DNA of 45,865 nt. Source: a virus. Within the stretch, counting starts at the first letter, position 1. Each line of letters begins with the position of its first letter. Below, one piece after another: positions 7,277-15,103 of this stretch. Under the pieces are notes generated by a model. That model was not told the DNA's origin and made no database searches. It worked only from the letters and a program-made list of their open reading frames with translations. The position numbers and the translations under genes were made by a program. The DNA is taken from IMG/VR virus record IMGVR_UViG_3300050821_013102, positions 1-45,865 of that record, one strand, 5' to 3'.

Positions 7277-9259
7277 TCATCCTCGGTACTGGTAAAGACC
7301 CGGCAGCATCTTCGCGCTCACGAGAGCCATGTCGGCCGCATTCGTAATAATGGTGAATCCGAGCAGAACTCCTTGCTGTCCTACCGCTTCCGGTATCGTA
7401 GGTATCACTGTTCCCGTCGCGCCGTTCGCATTCATAGAGATCACCTGATTATTCACAAATTGATTGTTGTTCGAGTCGAGACCCACCGCATCGATGGTGA
7501 GAGTAAACGTCGTATTTATCGGGTTGTATATCTGCCACAAACTCCAGAACCGTGTTGCGGTCTTTGTTCCCTCGTATCCGGGGTCGTCCCAATACTTAGT
7601 CCGCGCAGTTTTGAAGAATAATACGGATGGTTGAACAAACAGAGGGTAAATCGAAAAACCATCGGTCCCGTATGCTGTAAATGTCGAATTGATTTCCTGT
7701 CCCGCGATAAACGTCAGTGTGACATCCCCGGTATATGCCCACCATTGTTTGCCATTGAACATCATAAGTTTTTGCTGGAAAAAGAAGATCGTGTCGCCAA
7801 TACCTACTTGCTGAACAACATTATTGGATAGGGTGACAGTCGTAGAAGTCTTGGATAGGACAGAAGTGCCAATCGGAATTGCTGGGCGACTCCAATCATA
7901 TACGAGCGTCCCAGGAACCACTGTTGCCGGCACTGAATTGAAATTAAGCACCGAGCCGCCAACGACGGTGATCTGATTTGTTGACTGCTGTGGCGTGCCT
8001 GTTATCGGGTCGATAATCGGGACAAGAACCATCCAAACACGCTTGCCGAAGATCGTTGCCTTGGCGGCCGATAATTGCAGACTCGCAAAATTCGGTACAC
8101 TGTTGTAAACGCCGTCTAGGGCTTCGCTGCGCTTCACAAATCCGCCGCCCGAGGATACAAACACCCCGGTCGCGTTTGCCGCCAAGATGTCCTGCCCAAG
8201 TGTGATGACTGCGTATGGATATGGTGTGCCAATTTCCGGGTCCGAGTTCTGATTTGTGAAATTTGTCGTTGGCGGCGTGCCGGTCGTAGTCACCCCCGAA
8301 ATATAGTTCATCGAGCTGTCGCCGAGCACAAACAAAAATCCATTGGTCTGAATCGCCTGTGTGTAGCCAACTCTGAGAAAATTGTCGCTTGATGTTTGGG
8401 CTCCGCCGCCGGCGGACGTGGCAAAATTTGATACCGAGCCCGATGCGGTGAAAGTGTAGAAGTTGCCGTTGAAGACCCACACGTGGCCACTGTAGGTTTG
8501 CACGACAGTGCCGCCAACGCCGAATGGCGAAAGAGTTACGGTCCCAGCGGCCGGGGTACTCGGTGAGCCTCCGGTAAACACCAAACTCACTGATGAGATT
8601 GACGAAGTATTATCGGTTGCTATCCACCCCGACCCCGCATTGGTGATGCTGACGCCGGTTACAATCCCGTTGGCTATTTGGGCCGAGAATGTTGCTCCAC
8701 CACCGTGACCGCCCGTAGTGCTGACAGCCGGCGGCGACACGTAGCCCGCACCTACATTGGTTAACACTACTCCTGGAGCAAGCGAGCCGGCGCTATAAAG
8801 AACGGTTCCATCCCAAACCCAATATCCATTCGGTATGTTGGACACTATGATTAGGTATTGCTGCGCGTACTGGCAAAACCCGATGTTCGTGGGAGACGGC
8901 GACACAATCGACCCGGCCGGGAGTATCGTGGTGACCGCCAAGGTCGAGACATTCAATTGATACGCTGACCCGTCCGACTCGAAGACGACGGCATATGGGG
9001 TGGCCCCGATATTGTAGAACCCGAATAGAACGATAGTGTTGCCGGGGTGGGCCGAGTAAACGGGGGGACCAGCGCCCCAGAGGGTCCGAAGCAGGCGAGG
9101 CTCTAGTGGCATGAAGCCATCGAGCCAAGCGGCCTGCTCCTCGGGAACCCCCGCCCGTACCGCAGCAGTGTTCAGGCCGGCAAATTGCTCGAATGTGAAC
9201 GCGCTATCGCTCTGTTGCTCCTGCTCCTGTCGAGCGCCCTTTTTCGGAGCTTGCGCCAT
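7277..9259 (-). CDS. Virion protein, propeller-like, possible head-tail stabilisation / tail protein
   Basis: A 660-residue beta-rich protein. After a hydrophilic N-terminus, residues 45-60 read WLDGFMPLEPRLLRTLWG. Repeated strand motifs follow, such as YWVWDG, VWVFNGNFYTF, FLFVLGDSSMNYI and WWAYTG, suggesting a beta-propeller. The LEPRLLRT opening and position after the adaptor genes recall P22 gp10-type DNA-stabilisation or tail hub proteins; this is a weak structural guess. Residues about 164-248 (NVGAGYVSPP to NAGSGW) look like an inserted Gly-rich beta module of the kind also seen in the 309-aa adaptor and the 372-aa capsid-adjacent protein. Confidence 0.55.
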   Translation of the reverse strand: MAQAPKKGARQEQEQQSDSAFTFEQFAGLNTAAVRAGVPEEQAAWLDGFMPLEPRLLRTLWGAGPPVYSAHPGNTIVLFGFYNIGATPYAVVFESDGSAYQLNVSTLAVTTILPAGSIVSPSPTNIGFCQYAQQYLIIVSNIPNGYWVWDGTVLYSAGSLAPGVVLTNVGAGYVSPPAVSTTGGHGGGATFSAQIANGIVTGVSITNAGSGWIATDNTSSISSVSLVFTGGSPSTPAAGTVTLSPFGVGGTVVQTYSGHVWVFNGNFYTFTASGSVSNFATSAGGGAQTSSDNFLRVGYTQAIQTNGFLFVLGDSSMNYISGVTTTGTPPTTNFTNQNSDPEIGTPYPYAVITLGQDILAANATGVFVSSGGGFVKRSEALDGVYNSVPNFASLQLSAAKATIFGKRVWMVLVPIIDPITGTPQQSTNQITVVGGSVLNFNSVPATVVPGTLVYDWSRPAIPIGTSVLSKTSTTVTLSNNVVQQVGIGDTIFFFQQKLMMFNGKQWWAYTGDVTLTFIAGQEINSTFTAYGTDGFSIYPLFVQPSVLFFKTARTKYWDDPGYEGTKTATRFWSLWQIYNPINTTFTLTIDAVGLDSNNNQFVNNQVISMNANGATGTVIPTIPEAVGQQGVLLGFTIITNAADMALVSAKMLPGLYQYRG

Positions 9260-9268
9260 CCCGGTCCA

Positions 9269-9721
9269 TTACCCCAACTTCACAAACACTTGGTCGCGTT
9301 TGAACATCCCGCCACCGACACGCGCCTTGATCATGTCGCGCGGCACATCGGAGAAAGTCTCCACAATCATCTCGCTAGACCCAATAGCAACGGCCCAGTC
9401 CTTCAAAACGCTGTACAGATACGCGCCCTCATCCCAGCACTGTTCGTTGTCACAAAGGACGAACAGTTCCTTTACCCTTGGCTTGGCCGAAAGAGCCTCG
9501 CGCGTGATCTGCGCCAAAGCTATCGCGTGACTCGTATGAATGAACATGAACTGGTCGCTGGACATCACCCCGCGCAGCCAGCTCATCAACTCGGGTTCTG
9601 TCGAACTCTTGTAAAACTCCTTCAGGCGCTCCAGGAGCCATGTGCCTTTCGTCTGCAAGTCAGGCAGGTAAAATCGGCGATGAACAAATGATGACGATAC
9701 TATTTTCAATGCTGCGGACAT
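9269..9721 (-). CDS. Virion-cluster protein, weakly GNAT-like
   Basis: A 150-residue alpha/beta protein between the adaptor pair and the propeller-like protein. Features include a central AYLYSVLKDWAVAIGSSEMI stretch and the ending DMIKARVGGGMF then RDQVFVKL. An alternation of helix and strand with a conserved-looking end recalls small GNAT-fold proteins that occur in phage structural blocks. The acetyl-CoA pyrophosphate loop is not obvious, so an enzymatic role is doubtful. The gap to the previous gene is 3 nt. Best treated as a conserved phage protein of unknown function. Confidence 0.45.
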   Translation of the reverse strand: MSAALKIVSSSFVHRRFYLPDLQTKGTWLLERLKEFYKSSTEPELMSWLRGVMSSDQFMFIHTSHAIALAQITREALSAKPRVKELFVLCDNEQCWDEGAYLYSVLKDWAVAIGSSEMIVETFSDVPRDMIKARVGGGMFKRDQVFVKLG

Positions 9722-9724
9722 GTC

Positions 9725-10654
9725 TCACCAATATAATCTACCGTAGGGGTTGCTCACTCTACCGGGGAGAGTGGCGACAGCGTGACGATTGAGCCACTTG
9801 CTGAACTCCTGATCGTAGAATTTAGCAGCGTTTAGGTTTTGGAGCTGCAAATATGCAAAATACGTAGCCATGAAGGGAACGGCATCGGTAAATGGCTCAG
9901 GTAGAGCTTCTACCGATTGGTCGTCCTCCAAGTCTGAGGGCAGACAGAATGTGTCCCACTCCATCTGCCATGGACCGGAAGGCTGTGGATACATGAAGAA
10001 CGATCCCTTTGTGCCGCGCCCGTACTGCGCCATGTAGAACGGCACATATTTATATTGGAACGGAAACGAGCGCAGCGCGGCTTGGTAGCTGGAAAAGCTC
10101 GGGCAAGCGAGCGAATATCGCCAATTAGCGTACAAAACACTAACCGATTTGACGGCAATTATTGATGCCACTCCCGGTGACGCGCTCAGGTCGATGGACG
10201 AAAACGGGTAGACCTCCTGGCCCTCGCTCATGATGTTTATCGGCGAAACGTTGAGCTGTGCCGACGCGCCCACGCCGTGCAGGTCGTTAAAGGTGATCTG
10301 CGGCTGGTAGTAGCCCGAGCCGCCATAGCTGATATCGCAGGCGACAATCTGCCCGTCCTGGACGATCGGGATGGCTAACGCTTGGTCCCCATTCGGCTTC
10401 GGGGCGAAGCCGCTTGGGAAGTCCGGCGGCGTAATCACTGCCACGGCGTTGGCGGTATAGCCCACTCCCTGCTGGATCATCGTGACCGAAACAACAGCGC
10501 CAGAGACCGGCGTGAGCACCCGGATGGCGAAGGTCCGCATGGCGACTTCGCGGCGAGCTCGATTGACGTACTCGGTCAGGTTTCCCTCATCGAGCATCCC
10601 AACGCGCTGGTCGTTCGTCATGCGGCGAACTTGCTTGAGGTAGTCAAAGAGCAT
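9725..10654 (-). CDS. Head-tail adaptor-like protein, copy 2, with inserted beta module
   Basis: A 309-residue paralogue of the preceding 263-aa protein. Both share an N-terminal helical region with a NxARxxxA-type segment (VNRARREVAM here, INKARGQIAG there), then YPFSxI, AQYGxGxxG, Y/F-PxP, an acidic DxExLP/xAIP step and TDAVPFMATYFAYL against TDAVPYFAAYLALM. The pattern matches adaptor proteins that join the portal to the tail, such as SU10-type adaptors. Between VLTPVSG (51) and the EGQEVYPFS (145) region this copy carries about 90 extra residues with GVGY and GGSGY motifs that the other copy lacks. Its start overlaps the stop of copy 1. Confidence 0.6.
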   Translation of the reverse strand: MLFDYLKQVRRMTNDQRVGMLDEGNLTEYVNRARREVAMRTFAIRVLTPVSGAVVSVTMIQQGVGYTANAVAVITPPDFPSGFAPKPNGDQALAIPIVQDGQIVACDISYGGSGYYQPQITFNDLHGVGASAQLNVSPINIMSEGQEVYPFSSIDLSASPGVASIIAVKSVSVLYANWRYSLACPSFSSYQAALRSFPFQYKYVPFYMAQYGRGTKGSFFMYPQPSGPWQMEWDTFCLPSDLEDDQSVEALPEPFTDAVPFMATYFAYLQLQNLNAAKFYDQEFSKWLNRHAVATLPGRVSNPYGRLYW

Positions 10655-11445
10655 CAGCCGCCTCCCGGTGCAGCCATTCCGCCGCCGCCTGGGCTGCCCC
10701 CTCCGAGCTTGTTCGCAAGCGTCGGGTCTTCCACCTGTTCGTAGTGACCCCGTGTGACGGCCGGGGTAGCGTACCCGCGGGCGCGCTGGGCAAACTCGCT
10801 ATACAACTGCTTCATCTGCTGCGCCTGCTGAATGCGCTGGCCGGTCTGCGCCGACATGAGCGCCAGATAGGCGGCGAAATAGGGCACCGCATCGGTCCAC
10901 AGATAGGGGATGGCTTCGATATCACCGTCCGTCGTAAGCGTCTGCGGGTAGCAAACGCAGTCGCAGAGCAGGGTATAGGCAAGATCAGGCGGGGGGTCGA
11001 TGTAAAACGACCCGGAGACGATAAATCCGAAGCCACCGCCGGTTGGGTTCCCGCCCGATGATCCTTGCCCGTACTGTGCCCATTCGAGGGGAAATCCTTG
11101 TTGCGGCACAGGGTTATTCAGCCGATAGTTGTCAAACCACTCCCAACTCTTATTCTTGACTAGCTTTTCCCCGGTAGCGACGAGGTAATGAATGCGGCGT
11201 ACGTTGATCACGCCCTGAATGCCCGTGGTGGCAGCAGTTCCAACCGAAATGGCCGAAAAGGGGTAAACCCGCTGGCCGATAGTCGTCGTGACAGAGCCGA
11301 TGGCGCGAACGCATTCGCCCTCGCCGGCTATCTGGCCGCGTGCCTTGTTAATCCACAGGTCGAGATTCGCAGGGGAATAGAGCCCCACGGGGGCGCCGGG
11401 GGACTGCAACAGGTTGTTAAGATCGAGCTCGTACTGGGTCAACAT
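10654..11445 (-). CDS. Head-tail adaptor-like protein, copy 1
   Basis: A 263-residue protein beginning MLTQYELDLNNLL with helices and an INKARGQIAGEGE segment. GQRVYPFSAI, then WFDNYRLNN, EWAQYGQGSSGG, FYIDPPPD, GDIEAIP and TDAVPYFAAYLALMSAQ follow. It ends in a Gly/Pro-rich tail. The gene position (capsid, decoration, adaptor) and fold pattern fit a portal-tail adaptor. It is a tandem paralogue of the next gene but lacks that protein's inserted beta module. A GC-rich hairpin stands just upstream of its start codon and includes the only purine-rich candidate ribosome site (AGAGG), so its translation or transcription may be limited. Confidence 0.6.
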   Translation of the reverse strand: MLTQYELDLNNLLQSPGAPVGLYSPANLDLWINKARGQIAGEGECVRAIGSVTTTIGQRVYPFSAISVGTAATTGIQGVINVRRIHYLVATGEKLVKNKSWEWFDNYRLNNPVPQQGFPLEWAQYGQGSSGGNPTGGGFGFIVSGSFYIDPPPDLAYTLLCDCVCYPQTLTTDGDIEAIPYLWTDAVPYFAAYLALMSAQTGQRIQQAQQMKQLYSEFAQRARGYATPAVTRGHYEQVEDPTLANKLGGGSPGGGGMAAPGGG

Positions 11446-11449
11446 GAAA

Positions 11450-11476
11450 GGGGCGGCCTCTGTTACAGACCGCCCC
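11450..11476 (-). terminator. Strong hairpin after the capsid/decoration genes (attenuator candidate)
   Basis: GGGGCGG (11450-11456) pairs perfectly with CCGCCCC (11470-11476). An inner TCTG/CAGA stem (11459-11462 with 11466-11469) closes a TTA loop, leaving a 2-nt bulge. On the minus strand the stem is followed by only three T residues and, a few bases later, the adaptor ATG. It may partly terminate transcription after the abundant capsid and decoration proteins, or it may mask the adaptor ribosome site. Confidence 0.55.
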
Positions 11477-11520
11477 CGCCCTCGGGCCTAGCAGCAGTGG
11501 AGACAGCCGCGAGTTAAGAT

Positions 11521-12639
11521 TTATGGTGCCGGAGTCATTCTCATGGTGCCGGGTGCCGTGCCATAGATGCCGACAACGCTGGCGCTGGTGGTAATCAGGG
11601 AGCCACCGAACGGGCTGATGATCACACCTGGGGTGCCGAGGAACAGCCCGCCGTCATAGACGGCTGACACGCTCGATAGCGAGGTGCCGGCGCCCGCGAG
11701 GAGCGCCGAGGCGGGGCGCGGCCCGAAGGCGCGGCCCTCGATGAGCGGGTTGGTGACCACGGGCACGGCTGTCGGAACGCCACCAACGGTCTGCAAGGCA
11801 GCCTGCCCGCCGGTGTACCCAGCACCGGCCGAGAACACGGTCGCGCCGGTCAGGGTGAGCATCTGGACCGGAGTCGCGGTAGCCGCGGTACCGGCGCCGG
11901 CGATCGTCAGGCTGACGCCGGTCGTAGCCACCGGGGCGCCCGGATTGGTGCAGAGGATGGCTGAGATCGACCCAGCGCCGATGACGCCTAGGAGAATGGC
12001 CCCTTGAGTAATGCCGGCACTCAGGTTCGGGTCAAACGGCGACGGCACGACAACCGCGAGCGGGGCCGCTTTATAGCCAGCGCCTACGTTGTCGAGAGTG
12101 ACGCCACTGATCGTCCCGCCCGTACCGATGGTGGTGAAACCAGTTGCCTGCACGCCGGGGCTGGGCGGCGGCGGGATCATGAGGATGGGGGCAACACCAT
12201 AATTACCGCCCTTTGCGGTAGTCGAGGCGACACTCAACTGGCCGCCGACGATCGGCTGCCAAGTCGAGCCGCCCGCGCTCGAAACGACAGTTGTCGTGGC
12301 CTGCGCGTAGCCGGAACCCTGGTTGGTAACGACAGCAGCGACGAGGCAGCCGGTCAGGTTGGCGACACGGAAATTCTCGCCATCACTCCAAGTTCCCTCG
12401 AACCCATTCCCTCCGGTTCGTGGAACTTCCCAAATTCCGTTTACCGGATCAAGGAACTGAAGAACAAGCGGGCCGCCAAGGTCAACATAGAAGTTGCCGG
12501 CAGGCACGCAGAACGTGTCGCCGCCCGCAAGCGTCATGACATTGGACGACGGGTCCTGCGGAGCGTTGAAGAGCTGGCTCGGATAGTAATTCTGAGGGGG
12601 CGGAAGCAGAATGCCCTGTCCACCAAGCTTTTGACCCAT
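11521..12639 (-). CDS. Capsid-adjacent virion protein, decoration candidate
   Basis: A 372-residue protein almost devoid of charged residues after its first 90, rich in Gly, Ala, Thr and Val. The first part (FCVPAGNFYVDLGGPLVLQFLDPVNGIWEV, given in part) looks like a compact beta domain. Residues about 100-290 contain repeated GxGY-type steps (NQGSGYAQA, NVGAGYKAAP, SAGAGYTGG) spaced as in a repeating beta module. It lies 15 nt after the capsid gene and before the adaptors. The place and composition suggest a decoration or head-fibre protein. No specific family was recognised. Confidence 0.55.
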   Translation of the reverse strand: MGQKLGGQGILLPPPQNYYPSQLFNAPQDPSSNVMTLAGGDTFCVPAGNFYVDLGGPLVLQFLDPVNGIWEVPRTGGNGFEGTWSDGENFRVANLTGCLVAAVVTNQGSGYAQATTTVVSSAGGSTWQPIVGGQLSVASTTAKGGNYGVAPILMIPPPPSPGVQATGFTTIGTGGTISGVTLDNVGAGYKAAPLAVVVPSPFDPNLSAGITQGAILLGVIGAGSISAILCTNPGAPVATTGVSLTIAGAGTAATATPVQMLTLTGATVFSAGAGYTGGQAALQTVGGVPTAVPVVTNPLIEGRAFGPRPASALLAGAGTSLSSVSAVYDGGLFLGTPGVIISPFGGSLITTSASVVGIYGTAPGTMRMTPAP

Positions 12640-12654
12640 AGCGCTATGCCTCCA

Positions 12655-13698
12655 TCAGAATGCTGCACCGGGCAGGTTGTAGCACCACGCACCGGACGAG
12701 GATTTCACCGAAATCGGGTCGTATCCGCTGACGATCACGCCCTGTTGGCCGATCTGGTTGAGCGGGATGAGGCTCTTGAAGCCGCTGAATTCAAAGAACA
12801 AATCCTCGGCCACATAGATCGTCGTGTATTTGACGTTCGAGAAGAAGATATTGCCCTTCGGCACGAAGAAGTCGGCGAAGATTGGGATACCGGAGACGTT
12901 GATGTTCGGGAAGCTGGACCGGATTGGCGTGTCCATCGAGTAGGACTTGCCGGGATCGACAAAAACTTGCTCAATCCCGATGAAGTCGGTGTTGAGTGTG
13001 GCAAAGTCGCCCGGATTCATCACGCCGTAGGTCGGGGCCTCGCCGCCGGCCTGGGTGGTGATGAACATTGTGAGCGAGGCCATAGCCTTGCGGGTTGCGC
13101 CGGCGGTAAACGGGGTCAGCCACGGGGCGGTCGCTAGGTTGATGTATTGGCCCTGGTAGGCTTGGTTGCCCTGTGCGTTGCGGTTGATGCCGCCATAGGT
13201 CGGGAAGTTCGTTCCGTTGTCGAACGCCGATTGCAAGCTGTCGGGGAATAGCGGGTTGGCCGAATTATTCGCATAAAGCAGGGTCGCCATGAGCTGACGG
13301 GAGACCGCGTAGGCGTCATTGAACCTCGCCTTGAGGATCGACACCACACGGTCGGTGGCCTGGATAACGTCTTCGCCGAACGGGATCGGGATCGGGATGA
13401 CCATGAAGGCCAAGTTCCACTGACCGGCCTGGATGCCGGGAATGATGCTTGGGGACTGGAAGCCGCCACCCCACCCGGTAAACGCGGCCTGCACCATCGA
13501 CTGCCCTTGCAGGTCTACGGTGACCTGCGAGAGGCCGCCGGCGGCGGTCTGCGAATTGCCGAGCATGTAGAATAGCGACGGCGACGCAAAATAAATCTGC
13601 ACGACGAGATTGCGGCAGAAGGCTCGCCGGGTCGTAGCGTTGAGTTCGTTAAAGATCGGACCGGCGGGCGGGACAATTCCAGTTCCGGCGATGGGCAT
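12655..13698 (-). CDS. Major capsid protein
   Basis: A 347-residue protein directly after the scaffold-like gene and before the decoration candidate, which is the usual place for the major capsid protein. The sequence has the mixed helix/strand pattern of an HK97-type fold. It contains a central long helix (DRVVSILKARFNDAYAVSRQ), a substrate-like loop with an ATRKAMASLTMFI helix, and a C-terminal beta half (GIPIFADFFVPKG, YVAEDLFFEF). The length fits podovirus capsid proteins of about 310-430 residues. Assignment rests on position, size and pattern, not a database match. Confidence 0.75.
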   Translation of the reverse strand: MPIAGTGIVPPAGPIFNELNATTRRAFCRNLVVQIYFASPSLFYMLGNSQTAAGGLSQVTVDLQGQSMVQAAFTGWGGGFQSPSIIPGIQAGQWNLAFMVIPIPIPFGEDVIQATDRVVSILKARFNDAYAVSRQLMATLLYANNSANPLFPDSLQSAFDNGTNFPTYGGINRNAQGNQAYQGQYINLATAPWLTPFTAGATRKAMASLTMFITTQAGGEAPTYGVMNPGDFATLNTDFIGIEQVFVDPGKSYSMDTPIRSSFPNINVSGIPIFADFFVPKGNIFFSNVKYTTIYVAEDLFFEFSGFKSLIPLNQIGQQGVIVSGYDPISVKSSSGAWCYNLPGAAF

Positions 13699-13709
13699 GG
13701 CCTATATCC

Positions 13710-14294
13710 TCACTGTCCTTCGCGCCGGACGTTTTCAATCATCCGGTCGAGTACCCACGGGTCGTTACCCTTGGAAGCGATGAGCCTCTTGGCTATTTCG
13801 TCACCGCCATCACCGTCCGCTTTCGCCTGGGCGAGGAAGCTACTGACGGCGGCGTTGTTCGACTTAATCGGCTGCTGCGGGGGGTGCAGACGCTCATAGA
13901 TGACCAAGGCGTCCTCATGGTCCGCGATTCCTCGCTCCTCCATGAGCTTTTCGACTGCCTTGACCCCTTCCTCGTTGTAACCGTTGGTCGCTAGAAGCTT
14001 GCGGCCGGCTTCATATTTCTTGGTGAATTGTTCGAGCTTGTTGTCGTTGTCGCGCTTCTCGCGCTCGGCCTGGAGGTCGGCGCGCAGTTCATCGAGGCTT
14101 TTCTTGACCCCGGAAATCTGCTCTTCGGACTCTTTCACCATATCCAACTGTGGAATGGCGGCGTTCGGCTCGGCTTCCTTCTGGAGTTCCAGAAGTTTCC
14201 GAGCCCTTTTCGGGTCTTTCATGATCTCAGTGAGGGAACGCATAGCGCTCTGCTGCGCATTCCACTGAGCTTCGTCTACTTCCTTGACCGGCAT
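13710..14294 (-). CDS. Scaffold-like protein
   Basis: A 194-residue, highly charged helical protein. Residues about 55-105 (EEQISGVKKSLDELRADLQA and onward) form a coiled coil, followed by a helical C-terminus with Arg and Lys near the end (MIENVRREGQ). It lies immediately upstream of the capsid gene, and this position with a coiled-coil composition is typical of capsid scaffolds. It starts at ATG 14294 in a TAATG overlap with the 58-aa gene. No protease domain is visible, so it probably acts only as a scaffold. Confidence 0.65.
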   Translation of the reverse strand: MPVKEVDEAQWNAQQSAMRSLTEIMKDPKRARKLLELQKEAEPNAAIPQLDMVKESEEQISGVKKSLDELRADLQAEREKRDNDNKLEQFTKKYEAGRKLLATNGYNEEGVKAVEKLMEERGIADHEDALVIYERLHPPQQPIKSNNAAVSSFLAQAKADGDGGDEIAKRLIASKGNDPWVLDRMIENVRREGQ

Positions 14295-14470
14295 TAGGTC
14301 TTACTGCCCATATTGGGGACGTGATTGATGCTGAGCACGGATGACTTCATCTGCCCTGGCAGATGCGCCTTGCGCCCGCCGATCTCCTGAGTTTCCATAT
14401 CAACCCGAACGATCTGCGGGTCGGACTTGGGGGCCTTGCTCGCGCTATTTTCGAAGTATGAGTTTGCCAT
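14294..14470 (-). CDS. Small hypothetical protein (58 aa)
   Basis: A 58-residue protein with a strong ribosome site (AAGGAG, seven bases before ATG 14470), whose stop overlaps the scaffold start as TAATG. Its sequence (SKAPKSDPQIVRVDMETQEI, then HLPGQMKSSVLSINHVPNMG) is polar, with no membrane segment or known motif. The tight packing between the 140-aa gene and the scaffold makes it likely to be expressed in the same morphogenesis transcript. It may be a small head assembly or decoration factor. Confidence 0.65.
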   Translation of the reverse strand: MANSYFENSASKAPKSDPQIVRVDMETQEIGGRKAHLPGQMKSSVLSINHVPNMGSKT

Positions 14471-14481
14471 GGCGATTCTCC

Positions 14482-14904
14482 TTATGCCGCGGGCGGCGGG
14501 GCGCCGGCGCCCATACCCATCGGGGCCGCACCGGGCTGCGGGGCGCCGCCGGGGGCGCCTTGTGGACGAGCCATTTGCTGACGCATCTGCTGCATCTTCT
14601 GCATCTGGTTCTGCAATTCGTTCTTGTTCCCCGCCTGGGAGACCATTCCCGGCTCTACATGCTTACCCAGCGTTGTGATGCACTTGAGAACATCCTTGCC
14701 GGCGGGAGACGCGGAGCCCAGGCGAGGGACGAGAGATTCGAGAATCTTGAGGGCCAAACCGAGCCCCTGCATACCGGCCATTTCCAAGCCGCGATTGGGT
14801 GTTGCCTGGGAGGTTGGCGACACCCCAATCGGGGAGGCTTGTTGACCCGGCGACGCAGGCAAGCCGGGTTGAGGGGAAGCCGGTGCAGGGGCTTGATCAG
14901 GCAT
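14482..14904 (-). CDS. Pro/Gln/Ala-rich protein between portal and scaffold blocks
   Basis: A 140-residue protein with disordered Pro/Ala/Ser-rich ends and a helical core at about residues 45-112, including NKNELQNQMQKMQQMRQQMA, a Gln/Met coiled coil. No catalytic motif was seen. It resembles low-complexity accessory proteins often found just before scaffold genes. No ribosome site stands directly before its ATG; a 15-codon reading frame with a strong ribosome site ends 14 nt upstream and may couple its translation. Confidence 0.6.
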   Translation of the reverse strand: MPDQAPAPASPQPGLPASPGQQASPIGVSPTSQATPNRGLEMAGMQGLGLALKILESLVPRLGSASPAGKDVLKCITTLGKHVEPGMVSQAGNKNELQNQMQKMQQMRQQMARPQGAPGGAPQPGAAPMGMGAGAPPPAA

Positions 14905-14918
14905 TTCAGGCTAGCCGT

Positions 14919-14966
14919 TTACCGGCGGCCCTTACGCTTGTGTCTACGATTGCGCGTCAGGTTCAT
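14919..14966 (-). CDS. Tiny Arg/Lys-rich ORF (15 aa), possible leader peptide
   Basis: ATG 14966 is preceded by AGGAGG with five bases between, one of the best ribosome sites in the window. The product would be MNLTRNRRHKRKGRR, with nine basic residues of fifteen plus one His. It is the first frame of the morphogenesis transcript, just after the divergent regulatory region, and the next gene lacks its own obvious ribosome site. It could be a translated leader that couples or attenuates the operon, or a small nucleic-acid-binding peptide. Alternatively it is chance. Confidence 0.45.
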   Translation of the reverse strand: MNLTRNRRHKRKGRR

Positions 14967-14980
14967 AGAACCCTCCTGTT

Positions 14981-15008
14981 GTGTCCAGGGTTTGAGCGAG
15001 TTGGACAC
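14981..15008. promoter_or_regulatory. Inverted repeat, operator or leader hairpin candidate
   Basis: GTGTCCA (14981-14987) and TGGACAC (15002-15008) are perfect 7-bp arms around a 14-bp spacer. They lie in the gap between the divergent HTH gene and the morphogenesis operon. It could be an operator for the neighbouring HTH protein, or a stem-loop in the leader of the minus-strand transcript. Confidence 0.4.
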
Positions 15009-15035
15009 TTTCACTCTCAAGACTTCAGACGCTAT

Positions 15036-15062
15036 TTGACAAGAGGGTTGTTGTTGTATAAA
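15036..15062 (+). promoter_or_regulatory. Sigma-70-like promoter candidate for the HTH gene
   Basis: TTGACA at 15036-15041 and TATAAA at 15057-15062 with a 15-bp spacer, slightly shorter than the ideal 17. A start site near 15069 would leave about 35 nt of leader before the HTH gene's ribosome site. Both hexamers are close to consensus, but the spacing lowers confidence. Confidence 0.45.
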
Positions 15063-15103
15063 CCGCAATGATAGGTATATTGCCTCACTCAGTAAGAGGA
15101 GCC

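Noticed and set aside
12004-13137. Plus-strand frame of 377 codons
   Set aside because: It lies opposite the capsid and decoration genes, has no domain, and is very rich in Arg, His and Gly as expected from the complement of GC-rich coding sequence.
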